A stretch of 64,000 nucleotides of DNA from Methanothrix soehngenii GP6 (GTDB taxonomy: Archaea > Halobacteriota > Methanosarcinia > Methanotrichales > Methanotrichaceae). The position numbers and the translations under genes were made by a program. Positions 24,063-34,158 of this stretch are shown one piece after another (the first letter of the stretch is position 1; each line of letters starts with the position of its first letter). The DNA lies in the NCBI RefSeq assembly GCF_000204415.1, contig NC_015416.1, positions 744,001 through 808,000 of the forward strand, read 5' to 3'. The notes under the pieces were generated by a model that saw only the letters and a program-made list of their open reading frames with translations, had not been told where the DNA came from and searched no databases.

Positions 24063-25928
24063 ATGACTGTAGGAGCAGCTCAACCTCAGCCCTTCCAGCC
24101 GGCCGACTATTCCCAGGGGACATCCCGGGAGTGGCTGGTGGCTAACGGCCTGGGCAGCTATGCCTCATCGACCGCAAACTGCAGCAACACCAGAGCCTAT
24201 CACGGCCTTCTGGTGGCAGCCACCGAGCCTCCAGCAAGGAAGAGACTGCTCCTCGCCAGCCTGGACGAGGAGCTGGGCGAATTCCGACTGGCCAATCATC
24301 AGTACCCCGGAGCGATCTATCCCCAGGGCTTCTCTCACCTGCAGGGATTCTGGACCGATCCCCTCCCCCGGTTCTGCTATCAGATGGGCACTACAACCCT
24401 GGAGAAGACCGTCTCCATGGTCCGCAATGAGAACAGCACCATCATCAGCTACAGGATCAAGGGCTACCGTGGATTGATCCGCATCGTACCCCTGATCCAC
24501 GACCGCAGCTTCCATGCTGCCGGCGATCTTCCTCCACTTCACCAGAATACCTGGGGCAAAGGAACCACAATCCTCAGCCAAACCCGTTTCTCCATCTTCT
24601 CCGACCTGGCCCGATATATTCCCCAGGAGAGGGTCTACAGCAACTTCGAGTACGAGGAGGAGCGCCGCCGGGGCCTGGGCTGGAAGGAGAACCTCTTCTC
24701 CCCCGGCTGCTTCGAGCTGGATGTATCCGGAGAGGCGGAGTTCGCCATCATCGCCTCCACCTGGAGGAGCTCCTTGGCCAACTGGAGGGCGGATCAGGAG
24801 AGCGAGAGAGAACGCCTGATATCCTTAAAGGCACCCGTTCCTCCTCTGGCTCGAGCGGCGGACAGCTTCCTGGTCAAGAGGGGCAACGCTCTGAGCCTCA
24901 TCGCCGGCTACCACTGGTTCGATGACTGGGGAAGGGACGCCATGATCGCCCTGCCCGGCATTCTCCTCTCCACCGGCCGATATGAGGCAGCAAGGCTGGT
25001 CCTCAGCTCCTTTGCCGGGGCGATGAAGGACGGTGTGCTGCCCAACGACCTCGGGGCCCGGTCCTACAACACCGTGGACGCCTCTTTGTGGTTTGTTCAG
25101 GCGACGAGCAGATATTTCGATGCAACAGGTGATCTGGATTTCCTGGCCGAGCTCTGGCCGAAGCTCTTGGATGTGGTTGAGAGATACTCCCGACCGGGCG
25201 ATGACTTCGGCGCAGATGAGGACGGCCTGATCAATTCCGGCCCGGCTCTCACCTGGATGGACGCCAGAGTGGACGGCCGGCCGGTCACCTCCCGGACGGG
25301 CAAATGCTGCGAGATAAACGCCCTCTGGTACTCCGCCCTGAGGAGGACAGAGAGCCTTTCCCGGGCCCTGGACATGCCCCTGGACCCGAAGATTCCCGAG
25401 CTCGCAGATAAGGTCCAGAAAAGCTACCTCCGATTCTGGAACAGCGAGAACGGCTGCCTCTTCGATGTGATAGACCATGAGGACGCCTCCATCCGCCCCA
25501 ACCAGATCTTCGCGGCGATCGTTCCCGATCTCCTGCCGGATGTGATGAGAAGGAGCATCCTGGAGGTGGTAGCTCGAGATCTTCTCACCCCCTTCGGCCT
25601 GAGAACCCTCTCCCCCCGCGATCCCCGTTATGCGGGCCGATATGCTGGAGAACCCAAGGAGAGGGACCGCAGCTATCATCAGGGCACGGTCTGGCCCTGG
25701 CTCATCGGCCCCTATATCGATCTTCTGCTGGCTGTAGGCGGCCGCTCCGCCGAAACGCGGGAGAAGGGATTGGAGGCTTTAAGGCCGCTCTTGGATCTGG
25801 CAGAAGGGATGGGCACCATTCCCGAGGTCTTCGATGGCGACCTGCCCCAGAATCCCGGTGGCTGCATCTCCCAGGCCTGGTCGGTGGGAGAGGTTCTCAG
25901 AGCTTATGAAGAGCTGCGGGATGAATAG
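24063..25928 (+). CDS. archaeal glycogen debranching enzyme (amylo-alpha-1,6-glucosidase)
   Basis: 621 residues. N-terminal GDE domain (SREWLVANGLGSYASSTAN, TRAYHGLLVAA) and C-terminal (alpha/alpha)6 barrel with GYHWFDDWGRDAMIALPG and NSGPALTWMDARVDGRPVT, the catalytic acidic positions of the family. Removes alpha-1,6 branches; works with the GH57 enzyme in glycogen breakdown. Zero-spacing to the upstream gene implies tight coupling. Confidence 0.9.
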   Translation: MTVGAAQPQPFQPADYSQGTSREWLVANGLGSYASSTANCSNTRAYHGLLVAATEPPARKRLLLASLDEELGEFRLANHQYPGAIYPQGFSHLQGFWTDPLPRFCYQMGTTTLEKTVSMVRNENSTIISYRIKGYRGLIRIVPLIHDRSFHAAGDLPPLHQNTWGKGTTILSQTRFSIFSDLARYIPQERVYSNFEYEEERRRGLGWKENLFSPGCFELDVSGEAEFAIIASTWRSSLANWRADQESERERLISLKAPVPPLARAADSFLVKRGNALSLIAGYHWFDDWGRDAMIALPGILLSTGRYEAARLVLSSFAGAMKDGVLPNDLGARSYNTVDASLWFVQATSRYFDATGDLDFLAELWPKLLDVVERYSRPGDDFGADEDGLINSGPALTWMDARVDGRPVTSRTGKCCEINALWYSALRRTESLSRALDMPLDPKIPELADKVQKSYLRFWNSENGCLFDVIDHEDASIRPNQIFAAIVPDLLPDVMRRSILEVVARDLLTPFGLRTLSPRDPRYAGRYAGEPKERDRSYHQGTVWPWLIGPYIDLLLAVGGRSAETREKGLEALRPLLDLAEGMGTIPEVFDGDLPQNPGGCISQAWSVGEVLRAYEELRDE

Positions 25929-25941
25929 TAAAAAATTCCAT

Positions 25942-27510
25942 TCATTTTTTCCAGAACTCTGGCAAGAAGAGGACCATAGCGGTCACCACCTCCAGCCTGC
26001 CGATCCACATGCATAATATGAGGAGCATCTTTCCCGCAGGATGGATATCTGCAAAGCTGAACATCGGCCCCACCACACCAAATCCCGGTCCGACATTCCC
26101 CAGGGTCGTCGCCACTGCCGACAGGACGCTCTCCATATCCATCTTCGGATCGCTGTAGGAGATCATGGCCAGGAGGAGGGAGGCTATGGCAAAGATGATG
26201 ATGTACATGGAGACGAAGATATTGCTCGCCCTTAAAATCTCCTCTTTCACCACCATATCGCCCAGCCGGACGCTCTGAACCGCCTTGGGATGAAGAGTGC
26301 GAATCAGCTCTCTGTATGCGCTCTTGAATATCAGTATCAATCGAACAACCTTGATTGCTCCTGCGGTGGAGCCGGCACAGGCCCCGATGATCATAAGCAA
26401 GAGGAGGGTGATCCTGGCGGTGGCGGTCCACTGATTGAAATCGGCAGTGGCAAACCCGGTGGTGGTCAGGATCGAGACCACCTGGAAGCCAGCCAGTTGA
26501 ATCTTCTGGTAGATGTCTCCCTCCAGCCCTCCCCAGAGGATGATGATCGACGTGGCCAAAAGGATGATCAAGGCATAAGCCCGGAACTCCGTGTCGCTGA
26601 TCAGGGCCTTCCGGTCGGAGGTGATCATCCTGTAGTGCAGGGCGAAGTTGGCCCCGGCCAGGAAACAGAACAGGACGATGATGGCATCTATGATCCAGCT
26701 ATTGTAGGCCATGATGCTCAAACCCCGGGGCGAGAATCCTCCCGTGGCCATGGATGAGAAGGCATGGCAGAACGAGTCAAAGGGGGGCATTCCTGCCAGA
26801 AGGAGGAGGGCGACCTCCACCAGGGTCAGGAGGATATAGACCATCCAGAGCATGCGAGCGGTCTGCTTGATCCTGGGCTTGATGGATTCCTTATCCGGGC
26901 CGGGAACCTCCGCCCGGTAAAGCTGCCGTCCCGCCACTCCCAGGCGGGGCAGTATGGCCACGAAGAGCAGTATTATCCCCATCCCTCCCAGCCACTGGGC
27001 AAATGACCTCCAGAAGAGCAGCCCCATGATTGTATCATCGGGGCCGCTCCTCATCCGGAGGAGGATGGAGTTGCCGGTCATCCTCACCAGTTGCATCTGC
27101 ATCTCCGCCACCAGGCTGCTATCGGCCAGGGTCTGGTTCATCTTCCAGTATCCCAGGTGATTGATCTCTGTGAATACAGACGATCCAGTGGTGGTGAAGG
27201 CGGACATGGACTCGAAGAGGCCATCGATCAGGCTCATCCCCAGGAAGACATAAGGAAACGCTCCGAAGAAAGCGACGGCAATCCAGCCCAGAGCCACCAG
27301 GGCAAAAGCCTCTCTTAATCCCGGCTCCTCCTCAGATGACAGCCTTCCCAGGGCTATCCCCGTGGCCAGGCTGATTAGGGAGGTGGCAGCAAAGGCGATC
27401 ACCCCTCCCGTCTCAGCATAAACAGCAGCTACCGCACCCGGAACGAGCAGCAAGATGGCCAGCAGCTTCAGCAGCTGTGCAAGCAGTCGCAGAAACACCC
27501 TGAATTTCAT
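25942..27510 (-). CDS. trkH: Trk-type potassium uptake membrane subunit
   Basis: 522 residues from MKFRVFLRLLAQLLK; eleven codons further up is another in-frame start. Ten or more hydrophobic helices. Repeated pore loops are visible: MSAFTTTGSSVF, HAFSSMATGGFSP, VSILTTTGFATADF and TTLGNVGPGFG, each with the selectivity-filter Gly. Forms the K+ channel gated by TrkA, whose gene lies 83 bases upstream in the same operon. Confidence 0.9.
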   Translation of the reverse strand: MKFRVFLRLLAQLLKLLAILLLVPGAVAAVYAETGGVIAFAATSLISLATGIALGRLSSEEEPGLREAFALVALGWIAVAFFGAFPYVFLGMSLIDGLFESMSAFTTTGSSVFTEINHLGYWKMNQTLADSSLVAEMQMQLVRMTGNSILLRMRSGPDDTIMGLLFWRSFAQWLGGMGIILLFVAILPRLGVAGRQLYRAEVPGPDKESIKPRIKQTARMLWMVYILLTLVEVALLLLAGMPPFDSFCHAFSSMATGGFSPRGLSIMAYNSWIIDAIIVLFCFLAGANFALHYRMITSDRKALISDTEFRAYALIILLATSIIILWGGLEGDIYQKIQLAGFQVVSILTTTGFATADFNQWTATARITLLLLMIIGACAGSTAGAIKVVRLILIFKSAYRELIRTLHPKAVQSVRLGDMVVKEEILRASNIFVSMYIIIFAIASLLLAMISYSDPKMDMESVLSAVATTLGNVGPGFGVVGPMFSFADIHPAGKMLLILCMWIGRLEVVTAMVLFLPEFWKK

Positions 27511-27593
27511 CAAGCAATGCCGCACCAAAATGGCGGAGGGCATCCTCCTGAAAGCGCAACTTGTCTCCTGTTCCTATAAAAAGGATCTGCTCA

Positions 27594-28907
27594 TTATGCC
27601 GCGAATAGCTTCTTGACCTTGGAGACAGCGTCCGGCATGGACATCACGAACACCCGATCACCGGCTGACACCTTGAAGTCCTCATAGGGGACAATAGGCG
27701 CGCCGTCTCTTATCACCATGCCGGCAAGGGAGTTCTTGGGAAGCTCTTTGGATATCGACTTGCCCACGATCTTCGCTCCCGGCTTGGCGATGAAATCCAC
27801 CAGCTCCATCCTCTCATCGCTCAGTGTGATGACCTCTTCTCCGCCGATCACCCTCTGGAGGACGGCATCGGCAGTCACCTGCCCCGGGCTGACCGCTCTG
27901 TCCACCCCTACCATCTCGAAGAGCTTGATGTAGACGTTCCTGTTGACCCGGGAGAGGATCTTCGTGGCTCCCAGCTGCTTTACCAAGAGGGAGCATAATA
28001 GGTTCTTGTCATCAAGGCCGGTCACAGCATAGACCACATCCATCGCGCCTGCCCCCTCCTCTTGAAGTAGGGCGAGATCTGATCCATCGCCATTGAGGAT
28101 CATGGTTCCTGAGAGCTTGTCCGCAATCTCAGCGCAACGATCGGCATCCTTCTCGATGAGCTTGACGTCCATTCCCATCTTCTCCAGCCTGCTGGCCAGG
28201 TAGAAGCCCACCATTCCCCCACCCACGATCATCGCCTTCTGAGTGGTCTTGGATTCATGCAGCATGCTTCCCAGGTCGGGAAGGGACCTGGCGTCGCACA
28301 ACAGCATTAGGTGGTCGTCATTTCTTATCTCGTCTCCCTCTTTCGGTATGGCTATCCGGCCCGCCCGGTTTATGGCGATCAGGTTGCAGTTATTGGGGAG
28401 GACGATATTCTCCACCGGCCCCTGGATCTTCATCTCTGCTGTTACCTTGAACTCCACCAGCTCCACCAGGCCGTTGGCCAGGTCCCGGTTCATGAGCATG
28501 GATGAGAAATAAAGAGAGCTTGCCATATCCTCGGCCATGGTCAGTTCCGGGCAGATCATGAATGATATGCCGATCTCCTTTCGATCCTGGACCGGCTGAT
28601 CGATGTACTCGGGATTGCTCACCCTGGCGATGGTCTGCCTGACCCCCAGATGAGAGGCTATGATGCAGGTTATCACATTCACCTCATCGTTCCCGGTTGC
28701 AGCCACGACTATGTCCGCCTTCTTGATATCCGCCTCGGAGAGAAGCCGGGCGTTGGCGGCATTCCCCTGCATGACCTTCACATCCATGTCCTGAAGCCTG
28801 GCACAGGCATCGGGATCCTTATCTATGACGGTGACATCATGGTCAGCATAAAGCTCGCTGGCGATTAGAAAGCCCACCTCGCCAGCTCCGGTGATCAGGA
28901 TACGCAT
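27594..28907 (-). CDS. trkA: Trk potassium transporter regulatory subunit TrkA
   Basis: 437 residues with two RCK repeats. Each begins with a Rossmann fold: GAGEVGFLIASEL (res 6-18) and VGGGMVGFYLASRL (~225-238), each with a TrkA-C domain after it (near 140-215 and 360-437). Binds NAD(H)/nucleotide and gates TrkH. First gene of the trkA-trkH operon. Confidence 0.93.
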   Translation of the reverse strand: MRILITGAGEVGFLIASELYADHDVTVIDKDPDACARLQDMDVKVMQGNAANARLLSEADIKKADIVVAATGNDEVNVITCIIASHLGVRQTIARVSNPEYIDQPVQDRKEIGISFMICPELTMAEDMASSLYFSSMLMNRDLANGLVELVEFKVTAEMKIQGPVENIVLPNNCNLIAINRAGRIAIPKEGDEIRNDDHLMLLCDARSLPDLGSMLHESKTTQKAMIVGGGMVGFYLASRLEKMGMDVKLIEKDADRCAEIADKLSGTMILNGDGSDLALLQEEGAGAMDVVYAVTGLDDKNLLCSLLVKQLGATKILSRVNRNVYIKLFEMVGVDRAVSPGQVTADAVLQRVIGGEEVITLSDERMELVDFIAKPGAKIVGKSISKELPKNSLAGMVIRDGAPIVPYEDFKVSAGDRVFVMSMPDAVSKVKKLFAA

Positions 28908-29062
28908 CTTGTTTCCTCCACATCAACCAGGGCGCAAAGGAGATCCAAGGATAAGAATTGATCCATCCTTGTTATAAGCGTTTTCCATTCGTTTGCCCTT
29001 TTCTTTCGTCCGTCCTCTGATCGGCCGATCTGTATATATTGACAGAGCGACTGCACTAAACT

Positions 29063-30265
29063 ATGTTCGCCCTTCTCTTCGATCCCAGCGCCGGCGCAGC
29101 CGGAGACATGATCATGGCCTCACTCCTGGACCTGGGAGCGGATGAAAAGAGGGTTAGGAAGGCAGTGGAGTCGGTGGGCTGCACCCTGGAGGTCTCCCGG
29201 CAGGAGAAGGGGCATATCTCTGCCACCAGGGCCCAGGTGATCTCGGACCGGAGGTATCATTCCCTGGAGGAGGCGGTATCCATTCTAAAGAGCTCAAGCC
29301 TCCAGGAAAAGGCACTGAAGAAAGCCCTTGCCGCCCTGGATATTCTGGCGGAGGCGGAGAGCCGGGTCCATGATGTGCCCAAGAGCCGGGCCCATTTTCA
29401 TGAGGTCGGTGCCCTGGATGCTCTCGCTGATATAGCCGGTTCCTGTGAGGCTGCCAGCAGCCTGAAAGCGGATCGAATCCTCTCCCGGCCCATCTCCGTC
29501 GGTGGGGGATATGTCCAGTCGGCCCATGGTCTCCTTCCCGTTCCCGGGCCGGCGGCCCTGGAGATTCTGCGGGCTCATAATATCCCCTGGATGGGGGGGC
29601 CGGTGGACGATGAGCTCCTCACTCCCACCGGGGCGGCCCTACTGGCGGCTCTGGTGGACGAGTTCGTGCCCCGCTTTCCCCTCATCCAGGCGGAGAGGGT
29701 GGGCTACGGCGCAGGCAAGAAAGACCTGGCCACCCCCAACCTCCTGCGAGCGCTAAAGGCCAGGATCGTATCTCCAACCAGAGGGGCTGGGATGGATCAC
29801 CAAAAGGATCGTGTGGTGCAGCTGGAGACCAATGTGGACGATGTCACAGGCGAGGTTTTGGGCCACCTGATAGAGGAGCTCATGCAGGCGGGAGCGCTGG
29901 ACGTCTCAGTCATTCCCGCGGTGATGAAGAAGGGGAGAAGCGGGAACGTCATCCGGGCGATAAGCAGTCACGAGGATATGTCGAAGCTGGCGGGAATGAT
30001 AGTCAGGGAGACGGGATCTTTAGGGGTCAGGGTCTTTCCCAGCCTGCACCGTTTTGTGGCGGAGAGAGAAGAGAGAACTGTGGACCTGAATCTCGCGGGG
30101 GTGACCTATAGCGTTGCCATAAAGATCAGCCGGATGGACGGCAGCCTGGTCAATGTCAAAGCGGAGTACGAGGACTGCAGAAGGATTGCAAAAGAGGCAG
30201 GCGTTCCCTTGCGCATGGTCATTAAAAAAGCGGAAGAATTGGGTTGGCGGGCAGCAGATAAATGA
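29063..30265 (+). CDS. larC: LarC, nickel insertion protein for the nickel-pincer cofactor
   Basis: 400 residues. DPSAGAAGDMIMASLLDLGA at the start, RAHFHEVGALDALADIAGS near 120, and GGGYVQSAHGLLPVPGPAAL are the LarC1 signatures; ETNVDDVTGEVLGHLIEEL and AVMKKGRSGNVI the LarC2 nickel/CTP-binding part. LarC loads nickel into pyridinium-bisthiocarboxylate mononucleotide. No larA, larB or larE is nearby. A divergent paralogue is at 60,990-62,213. Promoter: TATATATTGACA at 29,031. Confidence 0.9.
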   Translation: MFALLFDPSAGAAGDMIMASLLDLGADEKRVRKAVESVGCTLEVSRQEKGHISATRAQVISDRRYHSLEEAVSILKSSSLQEKALKKALAALDILAEAESRVHDVPKSRAHFHEVGALDALADIAGSCEAASSLKADRILSRPISVGGGYVQSAHGLLPVPGPAALEILRAHNIPWMGGPVDDELLTPTGAALLAALVDEFVPRFPLIQAERVGYGAGKKDLATPNLLRALKARIVSPTRGAGMDHQKDRVVQLETNVDDVTGEVLGHLIEELMQAGALDVSVIPAVMKKGRSGNVIRAISSHEDMSKLAGMIVRETGSLGVRVFPSLHRFVAEREERTVDLNLAGVTYSVAIKISRMDGSLVNVKAEYEDCRRIAKEAGVPLRMVIKKAEELGWRAADK

Positions 30266-30395
30266 ATCGTGCCATCCCTTTGATTTCCATTTGATCTATG
30301 CGGTTTTTTATAACTATGCTGCCCGCGTGTCCTCTTCCCTGCTCTCTATTTATTCTAATAACCTTTTCATTATACTAATATAGTCTTGGTAGTAA

Positions 30396-30412
30396 TTCCT
30401 AATATATATAGT
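30396..30412 (+). promoter_or_regulatory. TATA box for the haem operon
   Basis: CCTAATATATATAGTTT, a strong archaeal TATA box centred at 30,405, about 60 bases upstream of the hemL start. Confidence 0.55.
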
Positions 30413-30467
30413 TTTTGTAATTAATAGTGTCGTAAGATTGATTAATCTGCCCGAAGAGAAAGCTCCC

Positions 30468-31739
30468 ATGATGCATTTTGACTCTTCCATCAGGCTCTTT
30501 GACCAGGCTAAAAGACTGATGCCCGGCGGGGTCTCAAGCCCCGTGCGCGCCATATCTCCTTATCCCTTCTACACCGCTCGGGCAATAGGCCCCTATCTAT
30601 GGGACTGCGACGGCAACAGGTTCATCGATTACTGCCTGGCCTACGGCCCCATGATCCTGGGCCACCGCCATCCTGCCATAAGAGAAGCGGTTTCGGATCA
30701 GATGGACCGGGGCTGGCTTTATGGTACGCCAAGCGAGCTGGAGGTCCGGCTTGCGGAAAGGGTGTCCTCCCTCTACCCCAGCATGGAGCGGCTGCGCTTT
30801 GTGAGCAGCGGAACCGAGGCCACCATGGCAGCGATTCGAGTGGCCCGGGGGAGCACCGGCAGGGATATGATCATCAAGATCGAGGGCGGATTCCATGGCG
30901 CTCATGATAGCGTCCTGGTCAAAGCGGGCTCTGGTGCCACTACCCTGGGCATTCCCGACTCACGGGGCGTCCCAAGAGATGCCACCAAAAATACCATTCA
31001 GGTGCCCTACAACGACCCAGCTGCCCTGGAGGAGGTCCTGGAGCGTTTCTCCGGCCGGATCGCCTGCCTGATCATGGAGCCGGTCCTGGGAAATATCGGC
31101 CCCATCCTGCCGGATAAGGGCTACCTGCAGACGGCGCGCCGCCTGACGGAGAAGAACGATGTCCTCCTGATCTTCGACGAGGTTATAACCGGATTCCGGC
31201 TCTCCCTGGGCGGGGCGCAGGAGCTCTTTGGCATCAAGCCCGATCTGACCACCCTGGGAAAGATAATAGGCGGAGGCTTTCCCATTGGGGTCTTCGGAGG
31301 CCGGGCAGATCTGATGGACCAGGTGGCCCCAGGGGGAGCGATCTATCAGGCGGGGACGTACAATGGAAGTCCGGCCTCTCTGGCTGCCGGCCTGGCGACT
31401 TTGGATGTGATGGAGAAGGAGGATACCATAAATAAACTCAACCGGTCCGGAGAGAGCATGAGACTGGCCCTTAAGGATATGGTGGAGGATCTTGGGCAGG
31501 ACTGGAGCGTGGTCGGCATCGCCTCCATGTTCAAGGTATTCTTCGGCCCGGAGCCTCATAACTATGCCCAGGCCTTGAGGTGTGATCGGCAGGGCTACTT
31601 CGAGTTCTTCCGCCGGATGCTGGATTCTGGCATCTTCCTCACCCCCAGCCAGTATGAGACCGATTTCATTTCTGCAGCGCATAACCAAGATGTGATCGAG
31701 ACCACCCTGGAGGCGTTCCGCTCCTGCCTGAAAAGCTGA
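30468..31739 (+). CDS. hemL: glutamate-1-semialdehyde 2,1-aminomutase
   Basis: 423 residues from [21 protein letters not shown]; the frame is open 10 codons further. PLP enzyme: [26 protein letters not shown], and the Schiff-base lysine in [14 protein letters not shown]. Converts glutamate-1-semialdehyde to 5-aminolevulinate. First gene of the tetrapyrrole operon. Confidence 0.95.
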   Translation: MMHFDSSIRLFDQAKRLMPGGVSSPVRAISPYPFYTARAIGPYLWDCDGNRFIDYCLAYGPMILGHRHPAIREAVSDQMDRGWLYGTPSELEVRLAERVSSLYPSMERLRFVSSGTEATMAAIRVARGSTGRDMIIKIEGGFHGAHDSVLVKAGSGATTLGIPDSRGVPRDATKNTIQVPYNDPAALEEVLERFSGRIACLIMEPVLGNIGPILPDKGYLQTARRLTEKNDVLLIFDEVITGFRLSLGGAQELFGIKPDLTTLGKIIGGGFPIGVFGGRADLMDQVAPGGAIYQAGTYNGSPASLAAGLATLDVMEKEDTINKLNRSGESMRLALKDMVEDLGQDWSVVGIASMFKVFFGPEPHNYAQALRCDRQGYFEFFRRMLDSGIFLTPSQYETDFISAAHNQDVIETTLEAFRSCLKS

Positions 31740-31741
31740 TC

Positions 31742-32659
31742 GTGGGGACGAGGGGCAGCCCTCTGGCATTGCGCCAGACGCAGATCGTGCAGGAGAGGCT
31801 TAAGGGCCTTGGCATCCAGACCCAGCTGTGCCGGGTTAAGACCAGCGGGGACGTCTTCCTGGACAAGCCCCTCCACCAGCTCACCGGTTTTGGGGTCTTC
31901 GTGGCTGAGATAGACGAACGCATGCTTTCCGGCAAGATCGATCTCGCTGTGCACAGCATGAAGGACCTCCCCACCAAAAGGCCTGAGGAGCTGATAGTCT
32001 CCGCTGTCCTGAAACGCGACTCACCATACGACGTCCTCTTATGCAGGGAGAAATCTGTCAAAAGCATCGAGGAGCTGGACCAGGGGGCACGAGTGGGCAC
32101 ATCGAGCATGCGGCGGATGGCCCAGCTTCTCCGCGCCCGCCCCGACCTGAACATTCTGAGCCTGCGGGGGAATCTTCAGACCAGGCTGAGCAAGCTGGAG
32201 CGGGGAGACTACGATGCCATAGTCCTGGCCGAGGCCGGCCTCGAGCGCATGGGCTACCATCCAGATTATGTGAGGCTAGATGGGGAGAGGTTCGTTCCCT
32301 CTGCCAACCAGGGGACGATAATCGTAGTTGCAAAGGCCGGATCAGAGGCTGAGGCCTGCTCCCGCGCTCTGGATGATGCTCATGCTAGATCTGAGACCAT
32401 GATCGAGCGCAAGATCATGGAGACCGTGGGCGGAGGCTGTGTGGTGCCCATGGCCGTCCATGCTTTGGTGCAAAAGGGAGAGGCGCGGGTTCTGGCTGAG
32501 GTCTTATCCCCGGACGGCAAGAGGTTCGTCCGCCTGGAGGAGAGGATCTCTCTCGTTCAGAATCATCTGGCAGTGGCAGAGGATATGGGAGAGCGGCTGA
32601 TGAGGATGGGAGGAAGAGAGCTGGTGGACGAGGCGGTGAAGTTTTTTGGCAATCGGTAA
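31742..32659 (+). CDS. hemC: hydroxymethylbilane synthase
   Basis: 305 residues from a GTG two bases after the hemL stop; GTRGSPLALRQTQIV opens the family directly. KTSGDVFLDKPL, VHSMKDLPT, and the dipyrromethane-cofactor cysteine in GGGCVVPMAVHA are present. Joins four porphobilinogens. Confidence 0.95.
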   Translation: MGTRGSPLALRQTQIVQERLKGLGIQTQLCRVKTSGDVFLDKPLHQLTGFGVFVAEIDERMLSGKIDLAVHSMKDLPTKRPEELIVSAVLKRDSPYDVLLCREKSVKSIEELDQGARVGTSSMRRMAQLLRARPDLNILSLRGNLQTRLSKLERGDYDAIVLAEAGLERMGYHPDYVRLDGERFVPSANQGTIIVVAKAGSEAEACSRALDDAHARSETMIERKIMETVGGGCVVPMAVHALVQKGEARVLAEVLSPDGKRFVRLEERISLVQNHLAVAEDMGERLMRMGGRELVDEAVKFFGNR

Positions 32660-34151
32660 GGTTTATCTGGTGGGAGCGGGGCCCGGAGACCCGGAGCTGC
32701 TGACGATTAAGGGAAGAAAGAGGCTCATGGAGGCGGACGTTGTCCTATTCGACCGGCTGCTCGACTCCAGGATGCTGGACGGGGTAAAGGGGGAGCTTAT
32801 AGATGTGGGCAAGAACGCGGGAAGGCATAAGCTGAAGCAAGAGGAGATAAACCAGCTCCTGATAGAGAAAGCCAAAGAGGGCAAAATCGTTGTCCGGCTG
32901 AAGGGCGGAGACCCCTACCTCTTCGGCCGGGGAGGCGAGGAGGCGATCGCCTGCCGGGATTGGGGAATCCCGTTTGAGGTTGTCCCCGGCGTCACCTCGG
33001 CCATCGCCGCTCCGGAGCTGGCGGGAATTCCAGTTACTCACAGAAAGGTGGCCTCGGCCCTGACCATAGTCACCGGCCATGAGGAGCCGGGAAAGGACTC
33101 GCCCCTCGACTGGCGGGCCATGGCCGGGCTTGATGGAACCCTGGTTGTTCTCATGGGCGTCTCCCGGCTGGAGGAGAACACCAATAGGCTCATAGAAGCG
33201 GGAAAGTCCCCCCAGACCCCGGCGGCCATGGTGGAGAAGGGCGGCTGGCCGGATCAGAGGCTGATCTCGGGGACCCTGGGGGATATCGCCGAGAGGGCAA
33301 AGGAAGAGAATGTCCAGTCTCCGGCCATACTGGTGGTGGGAGACGTAGTCCGGCTGGCAGAGGTCCTCGCCCCGGAGAGGATCGCCATCCTCAGGCCGGC
33401 GGGCCAGCAGGAGGAGTCGGTTGACCTGGCGGAGCGCTACGGATTTATTCCCCTGTCCGCTCCGGCCATCGCCCTGGAGAGAAATCCCCTGCCCGAAGAT
33501 CTGCTCGAGAGGATCGCTGCCGCGGAATGCGTGGCCTTCACCAGCGCCAATGGGGTGCATATCGCTCTTGGGAATAAGGCCATATCCAGAGCATTAGCAG
33601 CAAAGAAGATCGTCTCCATCGGCCCCAAGACGAAGCAGGCCCTGAACGAATACGATATCCAGTCGGAGATGCCCGAAAGCTACAGCTCTGAGGGGCTGGA
33701 GAGGATGCTCAAGGGAAGATATAAGAGCATTCTCTTCCTGCGCAGCGCCCAGGGGAGCCAGTATCTCTCCGATGGCCTGAGGGAGGCGGGAATCGTGGTG
33801 GATGACATTCCCCTTTATGGAGTGGTGAATTCATCCGATCCCCGCCTGGACCGGCTGATAGAGCGGGCAGGCGAGGTGGACATCTTCGCCTTCACCAGCT
33901 CCTCAACAGCTCGAAATCTGCTGGAAAGAGCAAGAGCGATGGGAAGGGAAGAACAGCTGCGAGAGGCTCTTGCCAGGGCCACAGTGGCCGCCATCGGCAA
34001 GCCTACTGCCCAAGAGTTGTCCCGCCTGGGGGTGGCGGTGGACGTCATCCCGGAGAACTTCACCTTTGAGGCCATGCTGGCAGCCCTGGTCGGGAGAAAG
34101 AGATCCTCTGGCAATGCTGCAAGCATGGCAAAGGATAGAATGGAGTTGTGA
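32646..34151 (+). CDS. cobA-hemD: fused uroporphyrinogen-III methyltransferase / uroporphyrinogen-III synthase
   Basis: 501 residues from a TTG overlapping hemC by 14 bases. Residues 1-~250 are SUMT (VYLVGAGPGDPELLTIKG, LKGGDPYLFGRGGEEA, VTSAIAAPELAGIPVTHR), ~260-485 HemD (FTSANGVHIAL, FTSSSTARNLLERA, TAQELSRLGV). Makes uroporphyrinogen III and methylates it to precorrin-2 for siroheme, haem, B12 and F430. Confidence 0.93.
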   Translation: MAIGKVYLVGAGPGDPELLTIKGRKRLMEADVVLFDRLLDSRMLDGVKGELIDVGKNAGRHKLKQEEINQLLIEKAKEGKIVVRLKGGDPYLFGRGGEEAIACRDWGIPFEVVPGVTSAIAAPELAGIPVTHRKVASALTIVTGHEEPGKDSPLDWRAMAGLDGTLVVLMGVSRLEENTNRLIEAGKSPQTPAAMVEKGGWPDQRLISGTLGDIAERAKEENVQSPAILVVGDVVRLAEVLAPERIAILRPAGQQEESVDLAERYGFIPLSAPAIALERNPLPEDLLERIAAAECVAFTSANGVHIALGNKAISRALAAKKIVSIGPKTKQALNEYDIQSEMPESYSSEGLERMLKGRYKSILFLRSAQGSQYLSDGLREAGIVVDDIPLYGVVNSSDPRLDRLIERAGEVDIFAFTSSSTARNLLERARAMGREEQLREALARATVAAIGKPTAQELSRLGVAVDVIPENFTFEAMLAALVGRKRSSGNAASMAKDRMEL

Positions 34152-34158
34152 GGTTTAC

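Noticed and set aside
22853-25679. Long antisense frames under the GH57 and debranching genes.
   Set aside because: Shadows of GC-rich coding DNA; no family motif, and the plus-strand genes are unambiguous.
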